64,000 nt of DNA, from NCBI GenBank assembly GCA_021770845.1, contig JAETQF010000009.1, positions 25,782-89,781 on the forward strand, in the 5' to 3' direction. Below, piece by piece: positions 24,274-33,395 of the stretch. A program made the position numbers and the translations under genes. The DNA is from Oscillospiraceae bacterium (GTDB lineage: Bacteria > Bacillota > Clostridia > Oscillospirales > Oscillospiraceae). The notes under the pieces are model-generated. The model did not search any database, was not told the DNA's origin, and saw only the letters and a list, made by a program, of their open reading frames with translations. Numbering within the stretch: position 1 is the first letter of the stretch; every line of letters begins with the position of its first letter.

Positions 24274-26511
24274 ATGGATTTGGCCCATGAACGATATGAA
24301 GAACTGGAACAGCACATCTTAAAGACCAACCCCGCCGCCGACGTGGCGCGGATTCGGGCGGCCTTTGAGTATGCCAACAACCACCACGGGCCCCAGCTGC
24401 GCAAGAGCGGGGAGCCCTATATCATCCACCCCATCGCCGTGGCCGAGATCATCAACGAGCTGGAGCTGGATCAGGACTCCATCGTGGCCGCCCTGCTCCA
24501 CGACTGCATTGAGGACACCGACTCCACCCACGACGAGATCGCCCGGCTGTTCGGCGCTCAGGTGGCGGATCTGGTGGAGGGGGTCACCAAGCTCACCCGG
24601 ATGCAGTACACCTCCCGGGAGGACGAGCAGATGGAGAACCTGCGCAAGATGTTCATGGCCATGGCCAAGGACGTGCGGGTGATCCTCATCAAGCTGTGCG
24701 ACCGGCTCCACAATATGCGCACACTCCAGTACCAGTCCGACGCCAAGCAGAAGGAGAAGTCCCTGGAGACCATGGAGGTGTACGCCCCCATCGCCCACCG
24801 GCTGGGGATGCAGAAGCTGAAGTGGGAGCTGGAGGATCTGGCCCTGAAGTACCTGGATCCGGTGGGCTACCACGATGTGGAGCAGGCCCTCCGGGATCTG
24901 ACCACGGAGAACTCCGAGTTCCTGGAGCGGATGCAGAAGCAGATCGAGGAGCGCCTCCGGGCGGACGGCCTGCAGTGCACGGTGTACGGGCGGCTCAAGC
25001 ACCTGTACTCCATCTACCGGAAGATGTACGCCCAGAACAAGACCATCAAGGAGATCTTCGATATCTACGCCTTCCGGGTCATGGTGGACGACATCCCCTC
25101 CTGCTACAACGTGCTGGGCTGCATCCACGATATGTTCAAGCCGGTGCTGGGCCGGTTCAAGGACTATATCGGCACCCCCAAGCCCAACGGCTACCAGTCC
25201 CTCCACACCACGGTCATCGGCCGGGAGGCCATCCCCTTCGAGGTGCAGATCCGCACCTGGCAGATGCACCAGACGGCGGAGTACGGCGTGGCCGCCCACT
25301 GGAAGTACAAGCAGGGCATGGCCAACGAGAAGCTGGGCACCGAGCGGGAGTTCGAGTGGGTGCGCAAGCTGCTGGAGAGCCAGCAGGACGCCGACCCGGA
25401 CGAGTTTGTCCGCACCCTGCGGGTGGATATGTTCTCCGACGAGGTGTTCGTGTTCACCCCCAACGGGGACGTGAAAAGCCTGCCCGCCGGGGCCACCCCC
25501 ATCGACTTCGCCTATTCCATCCACTCCGCCGTGGGCAACTCCATGACCGGGGCCCGGGTGAACGGGCGGATCGTCACCTTTGAGACGCCGCTGAAAAACG
25601 GCGACATCGTGGAGATCATCACCTCCAAGAATGCCCACGGCCCCAGCCGGGACTGGATGAAGATCTGCAAGTCCAACGAGGCCCGGAACAAGATCCGCCA
25701 GTGGTTCAAGAAGGAGCGCCGGGAGGAGAACATCGCCACCGGCCGGGCCATGTTCGAGACGGAGCTGAAGCACGCGGGGCTGTCCATCGCCGCCATCACC
25801 GCCACCTCCGACCTCACCGATACCCTGCTGCGCCGGGTGCGCTTCGGCTCGCTGGACGAGCTGTACGCCGCCATCGGCTACGGCGGTATGTCGGCCCAGA
25901 AGGCGGTGGGCCGGATGAAGGAGGAGCTCACCCGGCTGGGCCGGCTGGAGCGCCAGCGGGCGGAGCAGGAGGCCCTGCGCACCGCCGCCGCCACCGGGGA
26001 GGCCATCTTCCCCGCGGGCAAGGCGGGGGCCGCCCCCAAGCCCCGGCACTCGGACAACGGCATCATCGTGGAGGGGCTGGACAACTGCATGGTGAAGTTT
26101 TCCAAGTGCTGCACGCCGGTGCCCGGGGATCCGGTGGTGGGCTTCATCACCAAGGGCTACGGCGTGTCCATCCACCGGCAGGACTGCCCCAACGCCGACC
26201 CCGCCAGGCGCAAGCCGGAGGAGGCGGGCCGCTGGGTGAAGGTGTCCTGGGCGGACGCCGGGGAGGACGCCCACTTCCGCACGTCGCTGGAGATCTCCGC
26301 CAAGGATCGGGACGGGCTGACCCTGGACGTGGCCATGGCGCTGTCCGCCCAGAAGGTGCGGCTGAACAACATCTCCGCCCGGAGCCAGCCGGACGGCTAC
26401 GCCATGGTGAACCTGGAGCTGTCCGTCAAGGACAAGGCGGAGCTGTCCGCCGTGATCAACAAGCTGTCCGCCGTGCCGGGGGTGTTCCTGGTTCGCCGCG
26501 CCGGGGGTTGA
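24274..26511 (+). CDS. rel: Bifunctional (p)ppGpp synthetase/hydrolase (Rel/Spo family)
   Basis: 745 residues with the full long-RSH architecture. The HD hydrolase domain (about 45-195, with LLHDCIEDT) is followed by the synthetase domain (about 240-350, with GYQSLHTTV and EVQIRT), TGS (about 390-455, starting VFVFTPNGDV), a zinc-finger region (KCCTPVPGD) and a C-terminal ACT domain. Both catalytic halves look intact, so the enzyme should make and degrade the alarmone. AAGGAGG precedes the ATG. Confidence 0.95.
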   Translation: MDLAHERYEELEQHILKTNPAADVARIRAAFEYANNHHGPQLRKSGEPYIIHPIAVAEIINELELDQDSIVAALLHDCIEDTDSTHDEIARLFGAQVADLVEGVTKLTRMQYTSREDEQMENLRKMFMAMAKDVRVILIKLCDRLHNMRTLQYQSDAKQKEKSLETMEVYAPIAHRLGMQKLKWELEDLALKYLDPVGYHDVEQALRDLTTENSEFLERMQKQIEERLRADGLQCTVYGRLKHLYSIYRKMYAQNKTIKEIFDIYAFRVMVDDIPSCYNVLGCIHDMFKPVLGRFKDYIGTPKPNGYQSLHTTVIGREAIPFEVQIRTWQMHQTAEYGVAAHWKYKQGMANEKLGTEREFEWVRKLLESQQDADPDEFVRTLRVDMFSDEVFVFTPNGDVKSLPAGATPIDFAYSIHSAVGNSMTGARVNGRIVTFETPLKNGDIVEIITSKNAHGPSRDWMKICKSNEARNKIRQWFKKERREENIATGRAMFETELKHAGLSIAAITATSDLTDTLLRRVRFGSLDELYAAIGYGGMSAQKAVGRMKEELTRLGRLERQRAEQEALRTAAATGEAIFPAGKAGAAPKPRHSDNGIIVEGLDNCMVKFSKCCTPVPGDPVVGFITKGYGVSIHRQDCPNADPARRKPEEAGRWVKVSWADAGEDAHFRTSLEISAKDRDGLTLDVAMALSAQKVRLNNISARSQPDGYAMVNLELSVKDKAELSAVINKLSAVPGVFLVRRAGG

Positions 26512-26558
26512 GCTCCGCCCCTCCTTGAAATACCTGTGTGTTAGGAGTTGGTTTTACA

Positions 26559-27773
26559 ATGGCTGATTGTGAGTTCCAGCCGCTTCTGTTCGGCGGCGAT
26601 ATCAATGTATACAGCGTGGCCCGGGCCTTCCATGAGGCCTATGGGGTCAAAAGCATCGCCTTCGGCAAGTTTATCTCCTTCCCCTGCGCCTACAGCTCCA
26701 TCATCGACTATCGGCCCTGTTTGGAGAACGAGGACGAGGCTGTGTTCCTGCAAAACGTGAGGGACGTGGCGGCGGAGTGCCCGGATAAGACGGTGCTGGT
26801 GATCGGCTGCGGGGACAGCTACGTGAAGCTGGCCGCCCATTTGAAGGGGCAGTTTCCCCCCAACGTGAAGTGCAATTATATCAGCGGGGAGATGCTGGAC
26901 AGGCTCACCGACAAGGAGCAGTTCTACGCCCTGTGCGACAAGTACGGCATCGACCACCCCGCCACCTTCGTGTACGACGGCTCCATGGGCCATGACTTTG
27001 AGCTGCCCTGGGGGGCGCCCTATGTGGCCAAGCCCGCCGACGGGGTGGCCTACTGGGCCACCGGACACAACGAGCTGAAAAAGGTGTACATCTGCCAGAC
27101 CTGGGAGGAGCTGCTCTCGGCGCTGGACGAGGTGTACGCCGCGGGCTATCCGGGCAAGATGATTTTGCAGGAGTTCGTCCCCGGGGACGACACCTATATG
27201 CGGGTGCTCACCAACTACTCGGACACCCGCGGGAAGGTGAAGCTGATGTGCCTGGGCCACGTGCTGCTGGAGGAGCACTCCCCCCACGGCATCGGCAACC
27301 ACGCCGTCATCATCACCGAGCACGACCAGGGGCTGTGCGACCGGATCCGGGGGATGCTGGAGGATATCGGCTATGTGGGCTTCTCCAACTTCGACATCAA
27401 GTACGACAGCCGGGACGGGAAGTACAAGGCCTTCGAGATCAACACGCGGCAGGGCCGCAGCAATTACTACGTCACCGGATCGGGCCACAACATCGCCGCG
27501 TATCTGGTGGGCGACCTCATCGAGGGGAGGGAGCTGCCCCTGACGGTGGTGGAGAACCGCTCCCTGTGGCGGATGCTGCCCCGGCGGCTGGCCTACAAGT
27601 TCATTCCGAAAAACTATCATCAGGAGATGCGGGCCCTGATCCGGGCGGGGGCCGACCGACACTCCATGGAGTACCGGCCCGACTACACCGCCAAGCGGAT
27701 CTGGCGGATCTGGAAAAACCACATCGGCTGCTATGTGCGCTTCAACAAATACTGCAAGAGGCCGGAAGGGTAG
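26559..27773 (+). CDS. ATP-grasp carboxylate-amine ligase, D-aspartate-ligase-like
   Basis: 404 residues. The start (FQPLLFGGDINVYSVARAFHEAYG) resembles the N-terminus of D-aspartate ligases of the AslFm type, which add D-Asp to the third residue of the peptidoglycan stem. ATP-grasp features follow: PYVAKPADG, ILQEFVPGDD and FEINTRQGRSNYYVTGSG with the Mg-binding Glu/Asn. AGGAG lies ahead of the ATG at 26559. The next genes encode an Asp/Glu-type racemase and a MurE-like ligase, which fits a cell-wall or peptide-tailoring role. The acceptor is unknown. Confidence 0.8.
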   Translation: MADCEFQPLLFGGDINVYSVARAFHEAYGVKSIAFGKFISFPCAYSSIIDYRPCLENEDEAVFLQNVRDVAAECPDKTVLVIGCGDSYVKLAAHLKGQFPPNVKCNYISGEMLDRLTDKEQFYALCDKYGIDHPATFVYDGSMGHDFELPWGAPYVAKPADGVAYWATGHNELKKVYICQTWEELLSALDEVYAAGYPGKMILQEFVPGDDTYMRVLTNYSDTRGKVKLMCLGHVLLEEHSPHGIGNHAVIITEHDQGLCDRIRGMLEDIGYVGFSNFDIKYDSRDGKYKAFEINTRQGRSNYYVTGSGHNIAAYLVGDLIEGRELPLTVVENRSLWRMLPRRLAYKFIPKNYHQEMRALIRAGADRHSMEYRPDYTAKRIWRIWKNHIGCYVRFNKYCKRPEG

Positions 27774-27799
27774 CGTGTGCCTGTAGGGAGGATATACGC

Positions 27800-28507
27800 A
27801 TGAAGCAAGAAGCAAAATTGGGGGTGCTGGGCGGCATGGGCCCCCAGGCCACCCAGGTGTTTTATCAGTTTGTGCTGGATCGAACCGACGCCATCCGGGA
27901 TCAGGATCACCTGCCCGCCGTGATCCTGTCCGATACCGGCATCCCCGACCGCACCGCCGCCATCCTCTCCGGGGACACCGAGGGGCTGTACCGGCGGCTG
28001 CTGGGGGACGCCAGGCTGCTGGAGGGCTGCGGCTGCACGGCGCTGGCCATTCCCTGCAACACCTCCCACTACTTCGCCGACCGGCTCCAGGGGGAGATCG
28101 GCGTGCCCATCATCCATATGCTGCGGGAGACGGCGAAGCTGCTGGCCGCCCAGGGGAAAAAGCGCCCCGGCATTCTTGCCACCGACGGCACCATCCAGAC
28201 GGGGCTGTACCAGAGGGAGTGCGCCAGCGTGGGCATGGAGGCGGTGGCCCCGGATCGGGAGACCCAGACGCTGGTGATGTCCATCATCTACGACGAGATC
28301 AAGCAGGGGGAGAAGGGCAGCCGGGACAAGTTCGCCCACATCGACCGGGCCATCCGGGGGATGGGGTGCGACTGCGCCATCCTGGCCTGCACTGAGCTGT
28401 CCGTGTTCTCCACCTACCATCCCCTGCCCCCCTTCTACGTGGACGCCATGATGGTGATGGCGGAGCGGGCGGTGGAGCGGTGCGGCTATCCCCTGCGCAC
28501 CATTTGA
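27800..28507 (+). CDS. Aspartate/glutamate racemase family protein
   Basis: 235 residues, Asp/Glu/hydantoin racemase fold. The start KLGVLGGMGPQAT is typical of aspartate racemases. Both catalytic cysteines are present: AIPCNTSHY near residue 82 and ILACTELSV near 196. PLP-independent two-base racemisation is expected. GGGAGGA precedes the ATG. Its position between a D-Asp-ligase-like gene and a MurE-like gene suggests that it makes the D-amino acid used by the ligase. Confidence 0.88.
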   Translation: MKQEAKLGVLGGMGPQATQVFYQFVLDRTDAIRDQDHLPAVILSDTGIPDRTAAILSGDTEGLYRRLLGDARLLEGCGCTALAIPCNTSHYFADRLQGEIGVPIIHMLRETAKLLAAQGKKRPGILATDGTIQTGLYQRECASVGMEAVAPDRETQTLVMSIIYDEIKQGEKGSRDKFAHIDRAIRGMGCDCAILACTELSVFSTYHPLPPFYVDAMMVMAERAVERCGYPLRTI

Positions 28508-28522
28508 TTGGAGGCCGGCGCC

Positions 28523-30034
28523 ATGGATTTGACATTATATCCCCTGAGCGAATACTGTGACTTATTGGACAAGCTGGGGCTGCTGGCCGCGCCCCCGCGG
28601 CCTGGGCCGGATGGGGGGCGGACGGTAGAGCTGGTGTCCTGCAACTCCAAGGAGGTTGTCCCCGGCACCCTGTTTGTGTGCAAGGGGGCCCACTTCAAGC
28701 CTGATTTTTTGGCGGAGGCCGCCAGCCGGGGGGGCTTTGCCTACGTCAGCGAGACGCCCTATCCCCAGGTGGGGCTGCCCTGCGTTTTGGTGCGGGATAT
28801 GCGGCAGACCATGGCCCATCTGGCGGTGAAGTACTACAACGACCCCTCCCGGCGGCTGAAGGTCATCGGCATCACCGGCACCAAGGGCAAGTCCACCACC
28901 GCCTACTACCTGAAGGACATCCTGGACGGCTGGCTGGCCCCGAAGCGGTGCGGGGTGATCTCGTCCATCGGCACCTACGACGGGGTGGAGGAGTTCGAGT
29001 CCCACCTCACCACCCCGGAGCCGCTGGAGCTGCAAAGGCACTTTGCCAACGCCCTGTCCGCCGGACTGGAGTACGTGGTGATGGAGGTGTCCAGCCAGGC
29101 GCTGAAGTACCACCGCACTCTGGGAACCCGGTTTGCCGCCGCCGCCTTTTTGAACATCGGCACCGACCACATCTCCCCCATCGAGCACCCGGATTTTGAG
29201 GACTACTTCCACTCCAAGCTGAAGCTGTTCGCCCAGGCGGATCAGTGCTGCGTGAACCTGGACTGCGATCACGCCGGGGAGATCCTGGAGGCCGCCCGGG
29301 CCGCCTGCCCCACGGTGTTCACCTTCTCCCGGCGGGATCCCGCCGCGTCGGTGTACGCCCACGACGTGGGCAGGACGGGGGACGACCTGCTGTTCCAGGT
29401 GGAGGCCGCCCGGCTGGGAGGGAGCTACCGGCTGACCATGCCGGGGCTGTTCAACGTGGACAACGCCCTGGCGGCCATCGCCCTGTGCCAGGGGCTGGGC
29501 CTGCCGCCGGAGCCGGTGCGGGAGGGGCTGGCCAGGGCCAGGGCCCCCGGCCGGATGGAGGTCTACTCCAGCGAAAACGGGGAGGTTGTGGCCATTGTGG
29601 ACTACGCCCACAACCGCATGAGCTTTGAGACCCTGTTCCGCTCCGCCCGGGAGGAGTACCCGGGGCGGCGGATTGTGGCGGTGTTCGGCTGCCCGGGGAA
29701 GAAGGCCTTCGACCGCCGCCGGGATTTAGGGGAGGTGGCGGGGGAGCACTCCGATCTGGTGGTGCTCACCGAGGAGGACTCCGGGGAGGAGGACACCCTG
29801 TCCATCTGCAAGGAGATCGCGGAGCACGTGGCCTGCCAATGCCGGGTGGAGCTCAACCGGGGGGAGGCCATCCGGCAGGCGGTGCTGTCCTGTGACAGGC
29901 CGTCCGTGCTGCTCGTCACCGGCAAGGGGGCGGAGACCCGGCAGAAGCGGGGGCTGGAGTACGTGGATACCCCCTCGGACGTGGACTATGTCCGGGCCTT
30001 TCTCCGGGAATACGACGCGCGGCGGGGGCGCTGA
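28523..30034 (+). CDS. MurE-like Mur ligase (paralogue, substrate unclear)
   Basis: 503 residues with the three Mur-ligase domains: an N-terminal UDP-binding domain (about 1-105, with SCNSKEVVPGTLFVC), a central ATPase with GITGTKGKSTT and HSKLKLF (carbamylated lysine), and a C-terminal domain with PGRMEVY and DYAHN. Where DAP-adding MurE enzymes have DNPR, this protein reads TEEDSGEED, so it lacks the usual meso-DAP recognition motif and the common lysine form. It may add another residue, or act on a non-UDP substrate. GGAGG lies eight bases before the ATG. Confidence 0.82.
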   Translation: MDLTLYPLSEYCDLLDKLGLLAAPPRPGPDGGRTVELVSCNSKEVVPGTLFVCKGAHFKPDFLAEAASRGGFAYVSETPYPQVGLPCVLVRDMRQTMAHLAVKYYNDPSRRLKVIGITGTKGKSTTAYYLKDILDGWLAPKRCGVISSIGTYDGVEEFESHLTTPEPLELQRHFANALSAGLEYVVMEVSSQALKYHRTLGTRFAAAAFLNIGTDHISPIEHPDFEDYFHSKLKLFAQADQCCVNLDCDHAGEILEAARAACPTVFTFSRRDPAASVYAHDVGRTGDDLLFQVEAARLGGSYRLTMPGLFNVDNALAAIALCQGLGLPPEPVREGLARARAPGRMEVYSSENGEVVAIVDYAHNRMSFETLFRSAREEYPGRRIVAVFGCPGKKAFDRRRDLGEVAGEHSDLVVLTEEDSGEEDTLSICKEIAEHVACQCRVELNRGEAIRQAVLSCDRPSVLLVTGKGAETRQKRGLEYVDTPSDVDYVRAFLREYDARRGR

Positions 30035-30045
30035 GAAAACGCGAA

Positions 30046-30072
30046 AGGAGCGCCGCGGACGCGGCGCTCCTG
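30046..30072. terminator. Hairpin between convergent MurE-like and pullulanase genes
   Basis: AGGAGCGCCGC and its complement with a short GGAC loop. U-tracts on either strand are short, so termination strength is uncertain. Confidence 0.55.
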
Positions 30073-30076
30073 TGCT

Positions 30077-32158
30077 TTAGAATTGGATTTCCGGGGCCGG
30101 ATCGGGAACTTCCGGCGGGGGGGCCTCCGGGGCGGAGGGTTCGGGGGCTGGAACCTCCGCCCATCCGGGGGCTTCCGGCTCCTGCTCCGCCGGCTCCTGG
30201 CTGTCCAGCTCCGGCGGCTCGTCCCGGCGGCGCAGCAGCAGCATCCCGCTGCACTTGGGGACGGTGACCCAGCTGCCCTCCGTGCCGGCGGGGCGGTGCT
30301 GATCCGCCCACTGGCCGTCCGCCCGGACGATCCACCGGCCCGCGGGCAGCTCCAGGTGGAAGTCCTCCCAGCAGGCGTTATAGGCGATGAGCAGGCGCTC
30401 CCCCTCCGGCCCGCCCCGATCCAGCTGGAAGGACACGGTGCCCGGGCGGTGGACGGTCTGGTTGGTCACCCTGGCGGAGGCCTCCGCCGACTTGTCCAGC
30501 AGCCCCGGCAGGGCCCGGCGCAGCCGGATCAGCCCCCGGTAGTAGTCCGTCAACGCCCCGAACTGCCACGCCCGATCCCAGTCCAGCCGGTTCACCTCGG
30601 GAGGGGATTTGTAGCTGTTGCCGTCCCCCAGCTTGGTGCGGGCGAACTCCTCCCCCGCCTGGAGGAAGGGGGTGCCCAGGCTGGTGAAGCAGATGAAGGC
30701 CGCCAGCCGGTTCCGGGCCAGCAGCTCCTCCCGGGGGTGGAGGTAGCCCTCCGGCCACACCTCCCCCGGCGTGATGGTCAGGGCCAGCTTATCCCACAGG
30801 GTGTAGTTGTCGTGGCAGGACACGTAGTTGATGAGCTGGGAGGGATCCCGGGGGTTGAACTCCCAGGCCCCCTCCGGCCAGCCGGCGGCGGAGCTGAGGA
30901 TGGCGTGCTCCTGCCCCGGGGCCCCGGTGACGAAGCCGGGGCTGCGGGCGTCGAAGCAGCTGCCCTTGACGGCGTCCCGGATCTTGTCGCAGAACACGGC
31001 GATGCCGGGATTGAGCAGGGGCAGGTTGGCCATCAGGGCGGGGTGGGTGTCCGGCTCCATGGGGGAGTCCCCCGCCCGCCAGGGCTCGCCGTACAGCAGC
31101 TTTTCCCCGGGGCCGAACACCAGATCCAGCTCCCGGCGGATGCGGTTCATCAGCTCCACCGTCATCAGGCCCATCAGGTCGAAGCGGAAGCCGTCGATGT
31201 GGTACTCCTTGGCCCAGTACAGCACGGAGTTGGCGATATAGTTGTCCACCATGGCCCGGCCCGCCGCGATGTCGTTGCCGCAGCCCGAGCCGTTGGACAG
31301 CGCCCCGTTGGAGCGCCGCCGGTAGTAGCAGCCCGGGGCGCTGCGCTCCAGCCAGGAGTCGGTGAAGTAGGTGTGGTTGTACACCACGTCCATCACCACC
31401 CGCAGGCCGTTCTGGTGGAGGGCCTGGATCATCTCCTTGCACTCCCGGATCCGGGCGGCGCCGTCGGAGGGGTTGAGGGCGTAGCTCCCCTCGGGGACGT
31501 TGTAATTCAGCGGGTCGTAGCCCCAGTTGAACTGGCTGTCGTCCCCGCCCTCGTCCACGGTGGCGAAGTCAAAGATGGGCAGAAGCTGGACGTGGGTGAC
31601 CCCCAGATCCTTCAGATGGGCCATGCACAGGGGAAGCCGGCCCTCCCGATCCCGCCAGGAGAAGGCCTTGAATTTGCCCCGGTACTCCGGCGGCACGCCG
31701 CTGTCCGGGTGGTGGGAGAAGTCCTTCACGTGGAGCTCGTAGATCACCGGCTCCGGGGGGAGGGGGGGCGGCGCGTCCTGAGCCCAGCCCGCCGGGTTGG
31801 TGCGGGTCAGCTCCACCGCCATGCTCCGCGCGCCGTTGCAGCCGCAGGCCAGGGCGTAGGGATCGGCGGTGCGGACGGCCTGGCCCGCCGTCTCCACCTC
31901 GTAGTCGTAACAGACACCGTGGAGGTCGCCCTCCACCGCCACCCACCACACGCCCCGATCCCCCCGCTTCAGGGGGAGGGCGCGGAAGGCGGGGGAGGTG
32001 TCGTCCCAGTAGAGGGACAGCTCCACCCGCTCCGCGTCGGGGCTCCACAGGCGGAACACGGTGCGCTCACGGGAGCACACCGCGCCCAGGTCGTTGCCGT
32101 TGTAACAGAATTTGCCGTCAAACCGTTTGCCGTAGCGTATTCTTGTGGTCATATCCAA
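30077..32158 (-). CDS. Type I pullulanase (GH13 alpha-glucan debranching enzyme)
   Basis: 693 residues, no signal peptide, so cytoplasmic. An N-terminal CBM48-like domain (about 20-110) is followed by the GH13 barrel. The pullulanase signature reads FNWGYDP. Catalytic residues appear in DGFRFDL (nucleophile Asp), LLYGEPW (acid Glu) and VSCHDN (transition-state Asp). It cleaves alpha-1,6 branches of glycogen or starch fragments. The last ~45 residues are a Pro/Glu-rich tail not seen in most homologues. TTG at 32158 has AAGGGTG at good spacing; ATG 32152 is the alternative start. Confidence 0.9.
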   Translation of the reverse strand: MDMTTRIRYGKRFDGKFCYNGNDLGAVCSRERTVFRLWSPDAERVELSLYWDDTSPAFRALPLKRGDRGVWWVAVEGDLHGVCYDYEVETAGQAVRTADPYALACGCNGARSMAVELTRTNPAGWAQDAPPPLPPEPVIYELHVKDFSHHPDSGVPPEYRGKFKAFSWRDREGRLPLCMAHLKDLGVTHVQLLPIFDFATVDEGGDDSQFNWGYDPLNYNVPEGSYALNPSDGAARIRECKEMIQALHQNGLRVVMDVVYNHTYFTDSWLERSAPGCYYRRRSNGALSNGSGCGNDIAAGRAMVDNYIANSVLYWAKEYHIDGFRFDLMGLMTVELMNRIRRELDLVFGPGEKLLYGEPWRAGDSPMEPDTHPALMANLPLLNPGIAVFCDKIRDAVKGSCFDARSPGFVTGAPGQEHAILSSAAGWPEGAWEFNPRDPSQLINYVSCHDNYTLWDKLALTITPGEVWPEGYLHPREELLARNRLAAFICFTSLGTPFLQAGEEFARTKLGDGNSYKSPPEVNRLDWDRAWQFGALTDYYRGLIRLRRALPGLLDKSAEASARVTNQTVHRPGTVSFQLDRGGPEGERLLIAYNACWEDFHLELPAGRWIVRADGQWADQHRPAGTEGSWVTVPKCSGMLLLRRRDEPPELDSQEPAEQEPEAPGWAEVPAPEPSAPEAPPPEVPDPAPEIQF

Positions 32159-32232
32159 AAGGCGTCACCCTTGTTTTGAGGATCTGGAAGCGGGGAAAGG
32201 GGAGGAACCCTGCGCGATTCCAGTGAGACAAC

Positions 32233-32261
32233 ATATTACCACAAAAGTGGCGTCAACGCAA
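32233..32261 (-). promoter_or_regulatory. Probable promoter of the pullulanase gene
   Basis: Minus strand TTGCGT (32256-32261), 17 bases, TAATAT (32233-32238). The spacer contains the inverted repeat CCAC-TTTT-GTGG, a possible operator. Confidence 0.55.
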
Positions 32262-32383
32262 ACAGTTTTGCTGAAAAGACCCAAAAGGGCCGTGAAAGGT
32301 CTGCGCGCAGGACGATTCAGGAAGAAAAGGAAATAATTGGCAAAACAGGTCGAAGAAAAAATTGAAAATATTGGAAATCTTTC

Positions 32384-32412
32384 TTGCCATATGGAGGAAA
32401 CTGTGGTATTTT
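32384..32412 (+). promoter_or_regulatory. Probable vegetative promoter of spo0A
   Basis: TTGCCA (32384-32389), 17-base spacer, TATTTT (32407-32412). A one-mismatch Spo0A box, GGTCGAA, lies at 32348-32354. The rest of the 32160-32472 gap is AT-rich and holds no coding frame. Confidence 0.5.
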
Positions 32413-32472
32413 AGTGACAAGGGAAAAATTGGAAACTAATCCCAAGGTCGATGACCAGAAAGGAACAATGAC

Positions 32473-33234
32473 ATGAGTGAGAAGAAACGGATTGTATTGG
32501 CGGACGCCTCCGAGGAATTCCGCGGAATGCTGGCGGAGCTGATGGAGGCGGAGCCGGATCTGACCGTCGTAGGGGAGACGGGCAGCGGCGAGGAGCTGCT
32601 GGAGCTGATCTCCGCCCAGCGGCCCGACGTGGTGGTGATGGATCTGCTGCTGACGGAGCTGGACGGGATGGAGGTACTGGAGAAGCTGGGGCCCAACCGC
32701 CCGCGGATGCTGGTGCTGTCCGCCTTCAGCGGCTCCAACCTGGCGGAGCAGATCGTCCAGAGCGGCGGGGACTACTGCATCCTCAAGCCCTGCCGGGCCC
32801 AGACGGTGATCGAGCACACCCGGCGGCTCACCTCCGCCCCCAGCCTGGAGGACGTGCGGGAGGAGGCCAAGGCCCGGGATCTGGAGCGGCAGGTCACCTC
32901 CATCATCCATGAGATCGGCGTGCCCGCCCACATTAAGGGCTACCAGTACCTCCGGGAGGCCATCATCCTGGCGGTGGGGGACATGGAGGTGATCAACGCG
33001 GTGACGAAGGTGCTCTATCCCGCGGTGGCCAAGAAGTTCGGCACCACCGCCAGCCGGGTGGAGCGGGCCATCCGCCACGCCATCGAGGTGGCCTGGGATC
33101 GGGGCGATCTGGAGACGCTGCAAAAGTACTTCGGCTACACCGTGTCCAACGCCAAGGGCAAGCCCACCAACAGCGAGTTCATCGCCATGATCGCCGACCG
33201 GATCTCCCTGGACGACGACCGGCGTATTAGCTAA
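32473..33234 (+). CDS. spo0A: Stage 0 sporulation response regulator Spo0A
   Basis: 253 residues. The receiver domain (1-120) has the acidic pair around D11, the phosphoacceptor D57 in VVVMDLLL and the lysine in ILKPC. The C-terminal Spo0A-specific DNA-binding domain (about 140-253) contains the highly conserved [20 protein letters not shown] and the recognition helix region [18 protein letters not shown]. It is the master regulator of sporulation entry. AAAGGAACA precedes the ATG. In most clostridia spo0A follows spoIVB; here a pullulanase gene lies divergently upstream instead. Confidence 0.97.
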   Translation: MSEKKRIVLADASEEFRGMLAELMEAEPDLTVVGETGSGEELLELISAQRPDVVVMDLLLTELDGMEVLEKLGPNRPRMLVLSAFSGSNLAEQIVQSGGDYCILKPCRAQTVIEHTRRLTSAPSLEDVREEAKARDLERQVTSIIHEIGVPAHIKGYQYLREAIILAVGDMEVINAVTKVLYPAVAKKFGTTASRVERAIRHAIEVAWDRGDLETLQKYFGYTVSNAKGKPTNSEFIAMIADRISLDDDRRIS

Positions 33235-33275
33235 GTTACTTTTTCTCGAGAGAAAAAGTAACCAAAAAGAGCTTG
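33235..33275 (+). repeat. Dispersed palindromic repeat after spo0A
   Basis: A perfect 28-base palindrome (33235-33262) directly after the spo0A stop codon, followed by CAAAAAGAGCTT. The same unit, orientation kept relative to the upstream gene, follows pheS at 51152-51189. It may act as a 3'-end hairpin. Confidence 0.7.
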
Positions 33276-33342
33276 AAGGCGCCACCAACCCAGGCGCTCG
33301 TCGGGGCGTTTGCGCCCGGTAACGGAACATATGCGGGATCGA

Positions 33343-33380
33343 AAACGGGCGCTGTGCTATTTTGTGCACAGCGCCCGTTT
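33343..33380 (-). terminator. Terminator after ahcY
   Basis: 15-bp perfect stem AAACGGGCGCTGTGC and its complement, 8-base loop, with a short U-run on the minus strand, 15 bases past the ahcY stop. Confidence 0.75.
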
Positions 33381-33395
33381 GAGCTGCCGGGAAGA

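Noticed and set aside
22101..24404. A 767-codon minus-strand frame opposite recJ
   Set aside because: Shadow of recJ, with Pro/Gln/His-rich nonsense composition.
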